Shown: positions 43,055 to 51,243 of the stretch, piece after piece
Position numbering within the stretch: the first letter of the stretch is position 1
How the letters are laid out: each line of letters opens with the position of its first letter
Assembly: GCA_035487355.1 (NCBI GenBank)
Contig: DATHMF010000085.1
Coordinates: 1 to 64,000 of the forward strand
Direction of reading: 5' to 3'
Length of the DNA: 64,000 bases
DNA from: Terriglobales bacterium
Lineage (GTDB): Bacteria; Acidobacteriota; Terriglobia; Terriglobales; Acidobacteriaceae
Program-made: the position numbers and the translations under genes
The notes under the pieces: generated by a model
What the model was told of the DNA's origin: nothing
Databases searched by the model: none
Seen by the model: only the letters and a program-made list of their open reading frames with translations

Positions 43055-45379
43055 ATGCGCCTGAATTTTCGACTGATCTTTTCGTTGATTCTGGTCCTGA
43101 CGCTGGTTTCTCTTCTGTCTTCCTATTACCAGGTCAGGACGCAGCGCCAGGACCAGCGCCTCGACCTCGAGAAGCGCGCCGAGGTCCTCGCCGAGAGCCT
43201 GCAGGAAAGCATTGAGCCACAACTTGGCAGAAGTTCGCATGCCGAGCTGCAGCGCATCGTGGAGCGCTTCGGAAACCGCGAGCATCTCTTCGGCATCGGC
43301 ATTTACGGACGTCACGATGAAGCCATCGCCGTCACCAGCAGCCTGGCCAAACGGCTGTCGAGCTTCCCGCCGTCGGTCACCGTCCCCCAAGACGACCGCG
43401 GACACGGCGTCTTCGTCAAACTTGCCGAACCCGCCGTAGGCGAAAACTCTGCCGGCGAAACTCCGGCCACCGAAACCCCGGTTTATGTTTACGTGCTGCC
43501 GATCCATGCGCGCGATAACAGCGCCGCAGGTTCGCTCGTAATTGTTCATGATGCCGGCTACATTCACTCGGAAAACGTCCGCCTGTGGCGTGATACTTTT
43601 CTGCGTCTGCTGGTCGAGCTGTTTCTGATCGCCGTCACCGTGCTGCTGATCGTGCAGTGGAGCATCTCCGGCCCCATCGCCCGCACCGCCCAATGGATGC
43701 AGGCCCTGCGCACCGGCAAAGGTTCTACTCGCCACGTCATGCCCGACCGCGATCTGCTCATGCCCCTGGCGCGCGAAGCCATTACGTTTGCTGAAACTCT
43801 GGCATCAGCGCGCGCAGTCGCCGAGCAGGAAGCCCGGCTGCGTGAAACCGCCGAATCCATCTGGACCCCCGAGCGCCTCGCCGTGCATGTGCGCAGCAGA
43901 TTGAACGGCAGCCGCCTGTTCGTGGTTTCCAACCGCGAGCCTTACAGTCATATAAAAGATGGCAAGTCGGTAAAGGCCATCATTCCCGCCAGCGGCCTGG
44001 TCACTGCGATTGAGCCGATCCTGTGCGCCTGCGACGGCACCTGGGTCGCGCACGGATCGGGCGACGCCGACCGCGATACGGTTGACAGCCACGACCGCCT
44101 GCTCGTTCCTCCCGAAGATCCGCGCTACACGCTGCGCCGCGTCTGGCTCAGCAAAGAAGAGGAAGAAGGCTACTACTACGGATTCGCCAATGAAGGTCTC
44201 TGGCCGCTCTGCCACATCGCGCATACGCGTCCGCTCTTCCGCGCTCAGGACTGGCAGCGTTATCGCGAGGTCAACCAGCGCTTTGCCGCCTCCGTTCTCG
44301 AAGAGATGGCCGGCACCGAGCAGCCCGTGCTCCTCGTCCAGGACTACCACTTCGCCCTGCTGCCGCAACTGGTGAAGAAGAAGCGTCCCGACGCGCGCAT
44401 TGCCATCTTCTGGCACATTCCCTGGCCGAATCCCGAGGCCTTTGGCATCTGCCCCTGGCAGAGCGAACTGCTCGACGGATTGCTCGGCGCCGATCTGGTG
44501 GGCTTCCATATCCAATCGCACTGCAACAATTTTCTCGAGACCGTGGACCGCGCCCTGGAATCGCGCATCGAGTGGGAGCGCTTCGCCGTCAACCGCGAAG
44601 GCCACCTGACCATCGTGCGCCCGTTTCCCATCAGCGTTGGATTCACGGAAACCCCGCAACCGCCGCCAGAATCCGGCGACTCCGCCGACCAGGAGCGCGC
44701 CGCGCTGCTGAAAGAGCTGGGCGTCGAAGCGCTCTTCCTGGGCGTGGGCGTGGACCGCGTGGATTACACCAAGGGAATCCTCGAACGCTTCTGGGCCATC
44801 GAGCGCTTCCTCGAAAAGTATCCGCGCTATCAGAAGCAGTTTACTTTTGTGCAGATCGGCGCGCCCAGCCGCACCCACATCAAGCGTTACCACGATTTTC
44901 TGGGAGAAGTCGAAGCCGTCGCCGACCGCATCAACTGGCGCTTCCAGACCAACAACTGGAAGCCCATCATCCTGCGCAAGCGCCACCACAGCCACCGCGA
45001 AATCGAGCGCTTCTACCGCGCCGCCAACCTGTGCCTGGTGACCTCGCTGCATGACGGCATGAACCTGGTGGCCAAAGAATTCCTGATGGCGCGCCAGGAT
45101 GAAGACGGCGCGCTGATCCTGAGCCGCTTCACCGGCGCCTGTCGCGAGCTGCGCGATGCCCTGGTGGTGAACCCCTACGATACCGAAGAGATGGCCGATG
45201 CCATCCTGTTTGCCGTCGAGATGGAACCCGAAGAGCGCCGCGCCCGCATGCAACGCCTGCGCCGCGTAGTTAAGGAACAGAATATCTACCGCTGGGCCGG
45301 CAACCTCATAGGCGACCTGTGCGAAGTCCGCCCCGAGGTGGAGGGAAGCACGAAGGAGCGCCTGAAAGAAATAGCTTGA
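43055..45379 (+). CDS. Membrane-sensor trehalose-6-phosphate synthase fusion
   Basis: A 774-residue protein. Residues 6-24 (RLIFSLILVLTLVSLLSSY) and 182-204 are membrane spans enclosing a periplasmic domain of about 155 residues. Residues 203-255 look like a HAMP linker (SGPIARTAQWMQALRTGKG), followed by a short coiled coil. From 286 to the end is a GT20 trehalose-6-phosphate synthase, which joins UDP-glucose and glucose-6-phosphate: RLFVVSNREPYS, QDYHFALLPQL, FWHIPWPNPEAF, GVDRVDYTKGI, and LHDGMNLVAKEF. The catalytic core looks complete. No trehalose phosphatase is fused. The nearest HAD-IIB hydrolase is 7.5 kb away. The start has AGGTAAG and sits just behind a heptad repeat. Confidence 0.92.
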   Translation: MRLNFRLIFSLILVLTLVSLLSSYYQVRTQRQDQRLDLEKRAEVLAESLQESIEPQLGRSSHAELQRIVERFGNREHLFGIGIYGRHDEAIAVTSSLAKRLSSFPPSVTVPQDDRGHGVFVKLAEPAVGENSAGETPATETPVYVYVLPIHARDNSAAGSLVIVHDAGYIHSENVRLWRDTFLRLLVELFLIAVTVLLIVQWSISGPIARTAQWMQALRTGKGSTRHVMPDRDLLMPLAREAITFAETLASARAVAEQEARLRETAESIWTPERLAVHVRSRLNGSRLFVVSNREPYSHIKDGKSVKAIIPASGLVTAIEPILCACDGTWVAHGSGDADRDTVDSHDRLLVPPEDPRYTLRRVWLSKEEEEGYYYGFANEGLWPLCHIAHTRPLFRAQDWQRYREVNQRFAASVLEEMAGTEQPVLLVQDYHFALLPQLVKKKRPDARIAIFWHIPWPNPEAFGICPWQSELLDGLLGADLVGFHIQSHCNNFLETVDRALESRIEWERFAVNREGHLTIVRPFPISVGFTETPQPPPESGDSADQERAALLKELGVEALFLGVGVDRVDYTKGILERFWAIERFLEKYPRYQKQFTFVQIGAPSRTHIKRYHDFLGEVEAVADRINWRFQTNNWKPIILRKRHHSHREIERFYRAANLCLVTSLHDGMNLVAKEFLMARQDEDGALILSRFTGACRELRDALVVNPYDTEEMADAILFAVEMEPEERRARMQRLRRVVKEQNIYRWAGNLIGDLCEVRPEVEGSTKERLKEIA

Positions 45380-45382
45380 AGA

Positions 45383-45715
45383 CAGTTGCAAGTTACAAGT
45401 TGCAAGTTACAAGTTACAAGTTGCCAGCCGCCAGCCGCCAGTTAAATACAGTTCTCAGAAAGCAGTTCTCAGTTCTCAGAAAGACCTTCGTGTGCCTTTG
45501 TGTCCTTTGTGGTTATATTTGTTTAAAGTGTCATCCTGAGCGTAGCCGCGCTTCGCGGCGAAGTCGTAAGGACCCCGAGGATATCTCATTCGCCCATGCC
45601 GCCGAAAGGCATTCTCTGAAGGATTTAGAAAATCAGCGTTGATCCGCGTTAATACGCGGCGAAAGTTTTGGCCTTTGCTTTGCTGAGTGCTGATTGCTGA
45701 CTGCTGACGGTTTCT
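45383..45715. repeat. Repeat cluster: TACAAGT heptads, GTCATCCTGAG unit, TGCTGAC heptads
   Basis: GTTGCAAGTTACAAGTTGC and further copies (45383-45424) have a 7-bp period. CAGCCGC triplicates and CAGTTCTCAG repeats follow. At 45530 begins a GTCATCCTGAG composite unit with the hairpin CCGCG-CTT-CGCGG, an ATCCGCG block near 45635, and then GTGCTGATTGCTGACTGC (45687-45708). The whole gap between the OtsA fusion and the next gene is repeat DNA. Confidence 0.8.
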
Positions 45716-45744
45716 GCTAAAGTAGCCGAACCCCTTACAACACA

Positions 45745-46341
45745 ATGAGGTCCTTCTTCTCACGTTCGCGCTACGAAGTTGCAGTTCCGGTGGGAGCGCC
45801 GCCGGCGATTTTCATTCCTTTGTATGCCGATGAGTTGCGCAAGAAGCTGGTATCGCTTCTGGGCCCGAGCGGATACGATATCCGCGTCGAAAAAGTCCGG
45901 AATGACAAATACAAGGTGGTTGTGCTGCGGGGAGCGCTCTCCGGCATGGAGGCCGTGGTCGAGATGAAGTCGTCGCTGGGCGCTCAGCCGTCGCAGGCCG
46001 AAATCCGCGTGGAAGCCAGCTCGAAGACTGAACGGATACTGATGAACATGCTCGCCGGCCTGGTGGTGCTGCTGGCCATACCAACCTTCCTCCTGCTGCT
46101 TCTTGCCCTGCGTTTGATTCTGGCCTTGATCGCCACTGTTATTGCCCTGATTCCGCTCATGATTGTTTGCGGCGCGCTGAACGCTGCTGTCATGTCCGTT
46201 CTTTATAAGCTCTACGGCAATGAGTTTGATTCCGACAGGCGCGTCGCCATTGCCGAGATGCTCAAGCAGGTCCCGGTCCCAGACCCGCTCGCCGCCTTCC
46301 GTGGAGCCGCCAAGCAAGGCAAAGCATCCGCGGGCGCCTGA
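45745..46341 (+). CDS. Uncharacterised membrane protein
   Basis: A 198-residue protein with a soluble N-terminal part (ADELRKKLVSLLGPSGYDIRV, VVLRGALSGMEAVVEMK) and two or three close hydrophobic segments (GLVVLLAIPTFLLLLLALR, LILALIATVIALIPLMIVC). A short soluble tail follows. I do not recognise the family. There are no catalytic motifs. It is an island between two large repeat blocks, and its 3' end touches one of them. Confidence 0.72.
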   Translation: MRSFFSRSRYEVAVPVGAPPAIFIPLYADELRKKLVSLLGPSGYDIRVEKVRNDKYKVVVLRGALSGMEAVVEMKSSLGAQPSQAEIRVEASSKTERILMNMLAGLVVLLAIPTFLLLLLALRLILALIATVIALIPLMIVCGALNAAVMSVLYKLYGNEFDSDRRVAIAEMLKQVPVPDPLAAFRGAAKQGKASAGA

Positions 46342-47346
46342 TCGCGTATGCCCTTTGAGCCCTTTGTGTCCTTTGGCGCCTGATCGCGCGTGCCCTTTAT
46401 GGTTTATATTTTTTAAAAGTGTCATCCTGAGCGGAGCCGCGCTTCGCGGCGTAGTCGAAGGACCCCGAGGATGTCTCATTCGCCCATGCCGCCGCAAGGC
46501 ATTCTCTGAAGGATTTGGAAAATCCGCATTAATCCGCGTCTATCCGCGGCGAAGGTTTGCCTTTGCTTTTGAAACTCGAAACTAGAAACCCGAAACTGCT
46601 TTTTTGTCATCCTGAGGGCCGGCTTTTTGGCCCGAAGGATCTTGCGGTTGCTTTTGCCGTTGCTTTTGAAACTCGAAACCTGAAACTGTTTTTGCCTTTC
46701 ACGTGTAACCGTTCTTAAGGATTGTCATCCTGAGCGTAGCCGCGCTTCGCGGCGTAGTCGAAGGACCCCGAGGATTTCTCATTCGCCCATGCCGCCGCAA
46801 GGCATTCTCTGAAGGATTTGGAAAATCCGCGTTGATCCGCGTCTATCCGCGGCGAAAGGTTTGCCTTTGCTCTTGAAACTTGAAACTCGAAACTTGAAAC
46901 TGTTTTTGCCTTTCACTTGCAACCGTTCTTAAGGATTGTCATCCTGAGCGTAGCCGCGCTTCGCGGCGAAGTCGAAGGACCCCGAGGATATCTCGGTCGC
47001 CCATGCCGCCGCAAGGCATTCTCTGAAGGATTTGGAAAATCCGTGTTGATCTGCGGCGAAAGATTTTGCGGTTGCTTTTGCCTTTGCTTTTGAAACTCGA
47101 AACGTGAAACTGCTTTCGCCTTTCACTTGCAACCGCTCTTAAGGATTGTCATCCTGAGCGCAGCCGCGCTTCGCGGCGAAGTCGAAGGACCCCGAGGATA
47201 TCTCGGTCGCCCATGCCGCCGCAAGGCATTCTCTGAAGGATTTAGAAATCAGCGTTGATCTGCGTTAATCTGCGGCGAAAAGTTTTTGCCGTTGCCTTTG
47301 CCTGTCACTGAAAACCGAGAACCGAGAACTGAGAACCAAGAACTGC
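46342..47346. repeat. Array of composite repeat units of about 210 bp
   Basis: Units begin with GTCATCCTGAG at 46421, 46724, 46938 and 47148 (spacings 303, 214 and 210 bp); a shorter variant begins at 46606 inside the first. Each unit has, in order: GTCATCCTGAGCGTAGC with a CCGCG-CTT-CGCGG hairpin, GAAGGACCCCGAGGAT, a CATGCCGCCGCAAGGC stretch, an ATCCGCG block, and GAAACTC heptads. The last unit ends in CCGAGAA/CTGAGAA heptads (47311-47346). The 1041-bp gap 46342-47382 contains no credible gene. Translation of the GTCATCCTGAG block gives a spurious basic peptide (CHPERSR type). Confidence 0.9.
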
Positions 47347-47382
47347 TTTGTGTTATCTTTGCGCGGTACAAAGGGAGGCGGG

Positions 47383-47808
47383 ATGAGTCCAAAGTCGAAT
47401 TCAAGACGCAGCTCGAATTTAAGCCTAGTTGTGATTGTTGTCTTCGCCGTAGCTCTGGCGAGCTTCGTGGCCAGCGCCCAGCAGCCGCCGACCCAATTAG
47501 CGCCAACCCCGCAACCGCCGGCGCAGGCCCAGGCGCCCCAAGGGCAGAAACCGCCCATGCGCAATCCGATTCCAGACACCTTTACCAATCTTCAAGTGTT
47601 GCCGAAAGAGATCACGAAGCCCGAGCTGGTGCACATCATGAAGTCCTTCTGCATCACCTTCGAAAAGCGCTGCAGTTTTTGCCACGTCGCCACCGACGAT
47701 CTGTCGCAGGCCGACTTTGCCTCCGACGAAAAGGACACCAAGAAAAAGGCGCGAGAGCTGCTGCGCTTCATTCTGGACACGCAAAAAAAGCCGGCGGCTA
47801 CGCCGTGA
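47383..47808 (+). CDS. Small secreted c-type cytochrome
   Basis: A 141-residue protein: signal or anchor (LSLVVIVVFAVALASFVASA), a long Pro/Gln/Ala linker, and one heme-binding motif C97-S-F-C100-H101 in KRCSFCHVATDD. The lead-in FTNLQVLPKEITKPELVHIMKSF matches, in blocks, the photosynthetic reaction-centre cytochrome c subunit-type domain that is common in Acidobacteria as a soluble electron carrier. GGGAGG precedes the ATG at 47383. Its heme would be attached by the Ccm system encoded at 25527-29686. It is flanked by repeat DNA. Confidence 0.88.
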   Translation: MSPKSNSRRSSNLSLVVIVVFAVALASFVASAQQPPTQLAPTPQPPAQAQAPQGQKPPMRNPIPDTFTNLQVLPKEITKPELVHIMKSFCITFEKRCSFCHVATDDLSQADFASDEKDTKKKARELLRFILDTQKKPAATP

Positions 47809-47812
47809 AAGG

Positions 47813-47930
47813 ATTGTCATCCTGAGGCCCGGCTTTTTGGCCCGAAGGATCTTGCGGTTGCTTTTGCTTTTTGAAACTCAAAACTAGCCCCGTTTTTCTC
47901 TGTGCCTCTGTGTCTCCGTGGTGAAAATTA
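47813..47930. repeat. GTCATCCTGAG short unit and CTCTGTGT octamers
   Basis: GTCATCCTGAGGCCCGGC with GGCCCGAAGGATC (47816), heptad-like GAAACTCAAAACTAG (47873), and CTCTGTGCCTCTGTGTCTCC (47898-47917). It follows the cytochrome stop by 5 bp. Confidence 0.8.
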
Positions 47931-47932
47931 CA

Positions 47933-48304
47933 CTACCCAATCACTTGCTGTATCAACCTCTGAATAACTTCCGTCTCCTGGGGAGTTCCCGCAGAAGTTC
48001 GCAGCAATTCCTTGTACAAGCCCTCAAGCTTGTTCTTACGCTCAATCACGTGAGAGAAATAACTGCCCTGTGGCGGGTTTTCACGATCATCTTCTGAGAT
48101 GTTCTCAAACACCAGCTTTTTATTCTCTTCGAGCTTCGTCCCCAGGTCGAGGGCCGTGATCGCTTCCAGCACCCCCGGTTCGAGTCTCGTATTGAAACAT
48201 CTTTCGCAGTGCTTCGCCGCCCGCTTGCTCGCGCAGGCAGAACACTTCCCATGCTGGATCAGCAGAAGCTTAAGCTTCAACGAAGAATCATGATTTGGCT
48301 GCAT
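47933..48304 (-). CDS. Uncharacterised Cys-motif protein next to the R-M genes
   Basis: A 123-residue protein. Near the N-terminus C21/C24 (KCSACAS) and C33/C36 (HCERCFNT) form a likely zinc knuckle; the rest is charged and helical (DLGTKLEENKKLVFENI, RKNKLEGLYKELLRT). It is transcribed away from the XRE regulator across an 81-bp intergenic region that holds candidate operator repeats. It could be an accessory to the restriction-modification system or unrelated. I do not recognise the family. Confidence 0.65.
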   Translation of the reverse strand: MQPNHDSSLKLKLLLIQHGKCSACASKRAAKHCERCFNTRLEPGVLEAITALDLGTKLEENKKLVFENISEDDRENPPQGSYFSHVIERKNKLEGLYKELLRTSAGTPQETEVIQRLIQQVIG

Positions 48305-48368
48305 GGTAACGGCATCAACATTATGCCATAAGACACGCTAATCTGCTCGTGGTGTTTTTGCTCGTGCC

Positions 48369-48388
48369 CACGTACAAGACAGTACGTG
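48369..48388. promoter_or_regulatory. Candidate operator over the XRE gene start
   Basis: CACGTAC (48369-48375), six bases, GTACGTG (48382-48388): a perfect 7-bp dyad whose right arm contains the GTG start codon (48386). Just upstream TGCTCGTG occurs twice, about 15 bp apart (near 48342 and 48357). Control of controller-protein genes by a dyad at or near the start is known for R-M systems. Confidence 0.55.
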
Positions 48389-48658
48389 CCAGATACAGCA
48401 AAATTCTTCAAGAATTTCGGCCAGCGCGCCAAGCAGCTTCGCAAGGCACGCGGATATAGCCAGGAAGACATGATCTCCTTCGGCTTCTCGGCTCGCCACT
48501 GGCAGCAGATCGAAGCCGGCAGACCCATCACGGTCACAACACTACTAAGAATCTGCGAAGCCTTCCACGTCTCGATCACGTCACTTGTCACCGGCTTGGA
48601 CAAAGGCATCTATCAAAAGCACCAGCAACCAGCCCAGCCTCGTGCCAGGAACTCTTAG
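48386..48658 (+). CDS. XRE-family regulator, putative controller protein of R-M system
   Basis: A 90-residue DNA-binding protein with a helix-turn-helix of the XRE/lambda-Cro type: FGQRAKQLRKARGYSQEDM, HWQQIEAGRPITVTTLLRICEAF. This size and its position 9 bp before a restriction endonuclease gene match controller (C) proteins, which activate their own and the R gene after the methyltransferase has accumulated. The GTG start at 48386 lies in a 7-6-7 dyad and no ribosome site is visible, so the transcript may be leaderless. A plain XRE regulator is the alternative. Confidence 0.82.
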   Translation: MPDTAKFFKNFGQRAKQLRKARGYSQEDMISFGFSARHWQQIEAGRPITVTTLLRICEAFHVSITSLVTGLDKGIYQKHQQPAQPRARNS

Positions 48659-48667
48659 GAACAAGTC

Positions 48668-49483
48668 GTGCCAAGAACAACCAAACCGGGAGCGATACAC
48701 CTCAAGATCATTGAGGTGATGAAACGATTCCCTGAGGGCATTACTGGTGGGCAGATACGATCCGAATTGGCAAAAGAAGGGCTTGGCCCAGATGAGCAGA
48801 CTCACCTTGACCGCCGCAAACGGGATTTATCCAAATGGTTTGTCATTGAAAAAAGATCTACCACAACCGTGGTAAACGGGAAAAATCGCAGGCACACGCT
48901 CTATAAGTTTCTTGGAGAACGCGTGAACGTTGCGGACGAGGGCCAAATCAGTCTTAAGCTACGCGCCGAAGTGATTCACGCGGCACATGGCCGATGTCAG
49001 ATGTGTGGCAGAACGGTAACGGCACATCGTATTACCTTGGTGGTTGATCACAAAAAACCAAGGGATTGGGGTGGGACGAACGACAGAGACAATCTGTGGG
49101 CAATTTGTGAAGACTGCAATGCAGGTAAAAAAGCCTACTTTTCATCCGTGCACGCTGATCCTGAATTCATGAAGAAGATCCTGTTGGAAAAGAGCGTTCA
49201 CGTGCGCATTGGAGAGACATTGAAAGCATTTGGAGTGGGCAGACCAGTGCCCGCTTCATTAATCGAAATTCTTGCAGATCAGGATGATTGGCACAAACGA
49301 TTGCGAGAATTGAGATATCCAGTAGTTGGATGGAAAATCATTGTCAAAAAGCATCGGGCAGAAGACGGCCGGGTGACTACGGACTACATACTGGAGAGAT
49401 ACAAAGAATGGTCTCCTGATCCCACAGGAGATATCAGGAGATTCGAACTAGAGCGGAAACGAAGAAATCGTCAAGAACTTTGA
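48668..49483 (+). CDS. HNH-family putative restriction endonuclease
   Basis: A 271-residue protein. The N-terminal 90 residues look like a winged-helix DNA-binding domain (IHLKIIEVMKRFPEGITGGQI). The HNH centre is well formed: zinc pairs C110/C113 (RCQMCGR) and C147/C150 (ICEDCNAGK), the D127-H128 catalytic pair in VVDHKKP, and N142 in RDNLWAI. The start is GTG 48668 with AGGA upstream, nine bases after the XRE stop. Base composition is lower in GC than the surroundings, suggesting transfer. It converges with vsr, overlapping by 13 bp. Linkage to a C5 methyltransferase makes a restriction role likely. Confidence 0.85.
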   Translation: MPRTTKPGAIHLKIIEVMKRFPEGITGGQIRSELAKEGLGPDEQTHLDRRKRDLSKWFVIEKRSTTTVVNGKNRRHTLYKFLGERVNVADEGQISLKLRAEVIHAAHGRCQMCGRTVTAHRITLVVDHKKPRDWGGTNDRDNLWAICEDCNAGKKAYFSSVHADPEFMKKILLEKSVHVRIGETLKAFGVGRPVPASLIEILADQDDWHKRLRELRYPVVGWKIIVKKHRAEDGRVTTDYILERYKEWSPDPTGDIRRFELERKRRNRQEL

Positions 49484-49917
49484 TTCTTGTGCTCGTTGTT
49501 GAGAAAAGCCCGGATACGTCGAACTAATACTGTCTTGTCTCCAAGCTCGCACTCCCACAAAATGAGGGTCTTCCAACCGGAGCGACGTAGCGCAGACACG
49601 TGTTCCCTGTCCCTCTCTACATTCCGGGCCAATTTGGGTCTCCAATACCGCTTCTTGGAACCAGGGACACGACCCTCGCGGCAACTAGAATGCTGATGCC
49701 AAAAGCAACCATGAATGAAAATAACTTTTTTTCGAGGCCGGAAAACTAGATCGGGTTTTCCTGGCAAGCCTTTCACGTGTAAACGATAGCGATAGCCGAG
49801 GCGATAGACAATTCGCCGAACAGCCATTTCTGGCAACGTATTCTTGCTTCGAATTCGCCGCATGTTTTCAGAACGGCGTGTTGGAGAGAGACGGTCAGCA
49901 GGTCTAGGCACCGGCAA
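49471..49917 (-). CDS. vsr: Very short patch repair endonuclease
   Basis: Nicks the strand 5' of T in T:G mismatches arising by deamination of 5-methylcytosine. The 148-residue protein has the family start SENMRRIRSKNT, the catalytic aspartate in GKPDLVF, the HGCFWHQH motif, and the RYWRPKLARNVERD block. Length fits E. coli Vsr. The start overlaps the end of the methyltransferase gene by 14 bp, as in many dcm-vsr pairs, so the two are co-expressed. The 3' end overlaps the HNH gene. Confidence 0.95.
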   Translation of the reverse strand: MPVPRPADRLSPTRRSENMRRIRSKNTLPEMAVRRIVYRLGYRYRLHVKGLPGKPDLVFRPRKKVIFIHGCFWHQHSSCREGRVPGSKKRYWRPKLARNVERDREHVSALRRSGWKTLILWECELGDKTVLVRRIRAFLNNEHKNQSS

Positions 49918-50956
49918 CCCTCATCTTTGTCGCTGCAGAAAGACATGCTTTCACGCTTTCTCCAATCGCTCTGGCGAATGGGGGCGGGAAGGCGTTGCCG
50001 ACTTGCTTGTACGCCGCAGTTTTCTTTCCGAAGAACTGCCACTCATCAGGGAAACCCTGTAGACGGGCGACCATCCGCACAGTTAACCTAGGCATGCCGA
50101 CAAAAGTAGCCTCGGGTGCTTCGTCCGCAATCCCAAGCCCATCAACGCCAAGAGATGCCCATGCGAGCCGTGCGCGTGTTGGCCCCAGGTCCGGCCCGCC
50201 ATGTTTGTGAGAACCGCCTACAATTGTGGGGGCAATCTCATTTGCACGTTCCCGCCAGGCCTTTGCTCCCTTCCAACCCCTTGATGCCATCAAGTCGTAC
50301 AAAACATGACCGACTGTTGAAGGATAGGTTTCTCCACGCTCAGGCCAGAAGAAGTGCTCCGCATAGTTTTTGCGGAGTGCAATAAACACGACCCTGGGGC
50401 GTAGCTGTGGGACACCAAAATCAGATGCATTGAGAAGCTTCCAGCCTGTTTGATATCCCAACTTCCTCAACTCGCTGGCAATATATATACGATAGTCTTC
50501 GAAAACAGCTTCCAAAATTCCGCGGACATTCTCGATCATCACGGCACGTGGGCGAAGTTGATCAACCAAACGAATCATCGCTGGAAACAGGTTCCGCTCA
50601 TCGTTTTTGCCAAGCTGCTTGCCCGCAATAGAGAACGGCGGGCATGGTAGGCCTCCTGAAATGATGTCAACACCTTGAAAGGGAGATCCGTCGAAGTCGT
50701 TGAGGTCTGTTTCAATGACGTTCCATCCCGGGCGGTTGAGCCGCAACGTACGGCAGGCGCTGGCATTTATCTCGATTAAACCAGCGTGTTCGATCCCAGC
50801 ATGTTCCAGACCCAGCGCCTGGCCCCCAGCGCCTGCGCAAAGTTCCAGGGTAGTTAGGTTCACATCCGAGGAAGCTTTTTTGCGTTTGGCACTAAACCAC
50901 GGATTTTCCACCATCTCAGCGAATAGGATACCGTTCTGTTCATGCGACCGCTTCAT
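49904..50956 (-). CDS. DNA (cytosine-5) methyltransferase
   Basis: A 350-residue C5-MTase. Motif I is LELCAGAGGQALGLEHAG, motif IV GGLPCPPFSIAG with catalytic C105, motif VI MIENVRGI, motif VIII LRPRVVFIA, motif X QVGNAFPPPFARAI. The target recognition region lies around 225-285 (GGSHKHGGPDLGPTRARLAW). It protects the host from the HNH endonuclease, and the recognition site is not predictable here. The transcript starts in the 287-bp gap up to 51243. It converges with the XRE-HNH operon. A Dcm-type solitary methylase is less likely because of the linked nuclease. Confidence 0.93.
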   Translation of the reverse strand: MKRSHEQNGILFAEMVENPWFSAKRKKASSDVNLTTLELCAGAGGQALGLEHAGIEHAGLIEINASACRTLRLNRPGWNVIETDLNDFDGSPFQGVDIISGGLPCPPFSIAGKQLGKNDERNLFPAMIRLVDQLRPRAVMIENVRGILEAVFEDYRIYIASELRKLGYQTGWKLLNASDFGVPQLRPRVVFIALRKNYAEHFFWPERGETYPSTVGHVLYDLMASRGWKGAKAWRERANEIAPTIVGGSHKHGGPDLGPTRARLAWASLGVDGLGIADEAPEATFVGMPRLTVRMVARLQGFPDEWQFFGKKTAAYKQVGNAFPPPFARAIGESVKACLSAATKMRVAGA

Positions 50957-51243
50957 GCTCTCGAGTTGCCACCCTCTCCTGAAACAATACTACCGCTCTG
51001 CAGAGCCGCTGAATATCAATCCGGCTGCAAACCCCCGGAAACCGAATGATACGATACTTTGCTCAAAACTGGCATCCTCCGTGGCAGAGCGGCAGGGCTC
51101 TGTCTTGTTTTCTTACGTAGGACCGCCCCATGTTAAACTGATCTTTCAACTACTAATATCCAACTTATCCACTACTTTGCTCCGGCGCTAGACCTTCGGA
51201 GCGGCGCATTCCTATTTCTGCCTTCATATTCAGGAGAATTCAT

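Noticed and set aside
43805..45391. 528-codon open frame antisense to the OtsA fusion
   Set aside because: Antisense of the GT20 domain with no ribosome site or domain.
46220..47132. Short open frames in the repeat array, including peptides of the CHPERSR type
   Set aside because: They are translations of intergenic repeats that occur in all frames and orientations.
45383..47346. CRISPR array
   Set aside because: Repeat units lie head to tail or are about 210 bp long; there are no short unique spacers and no cas genes.
47933..50956. Prophage or transposon carrying the restriction genes
   Set aside because: No structural phage genes, transposase or flanking direct repeats; only the base composition of the nuclease hints at transfer.
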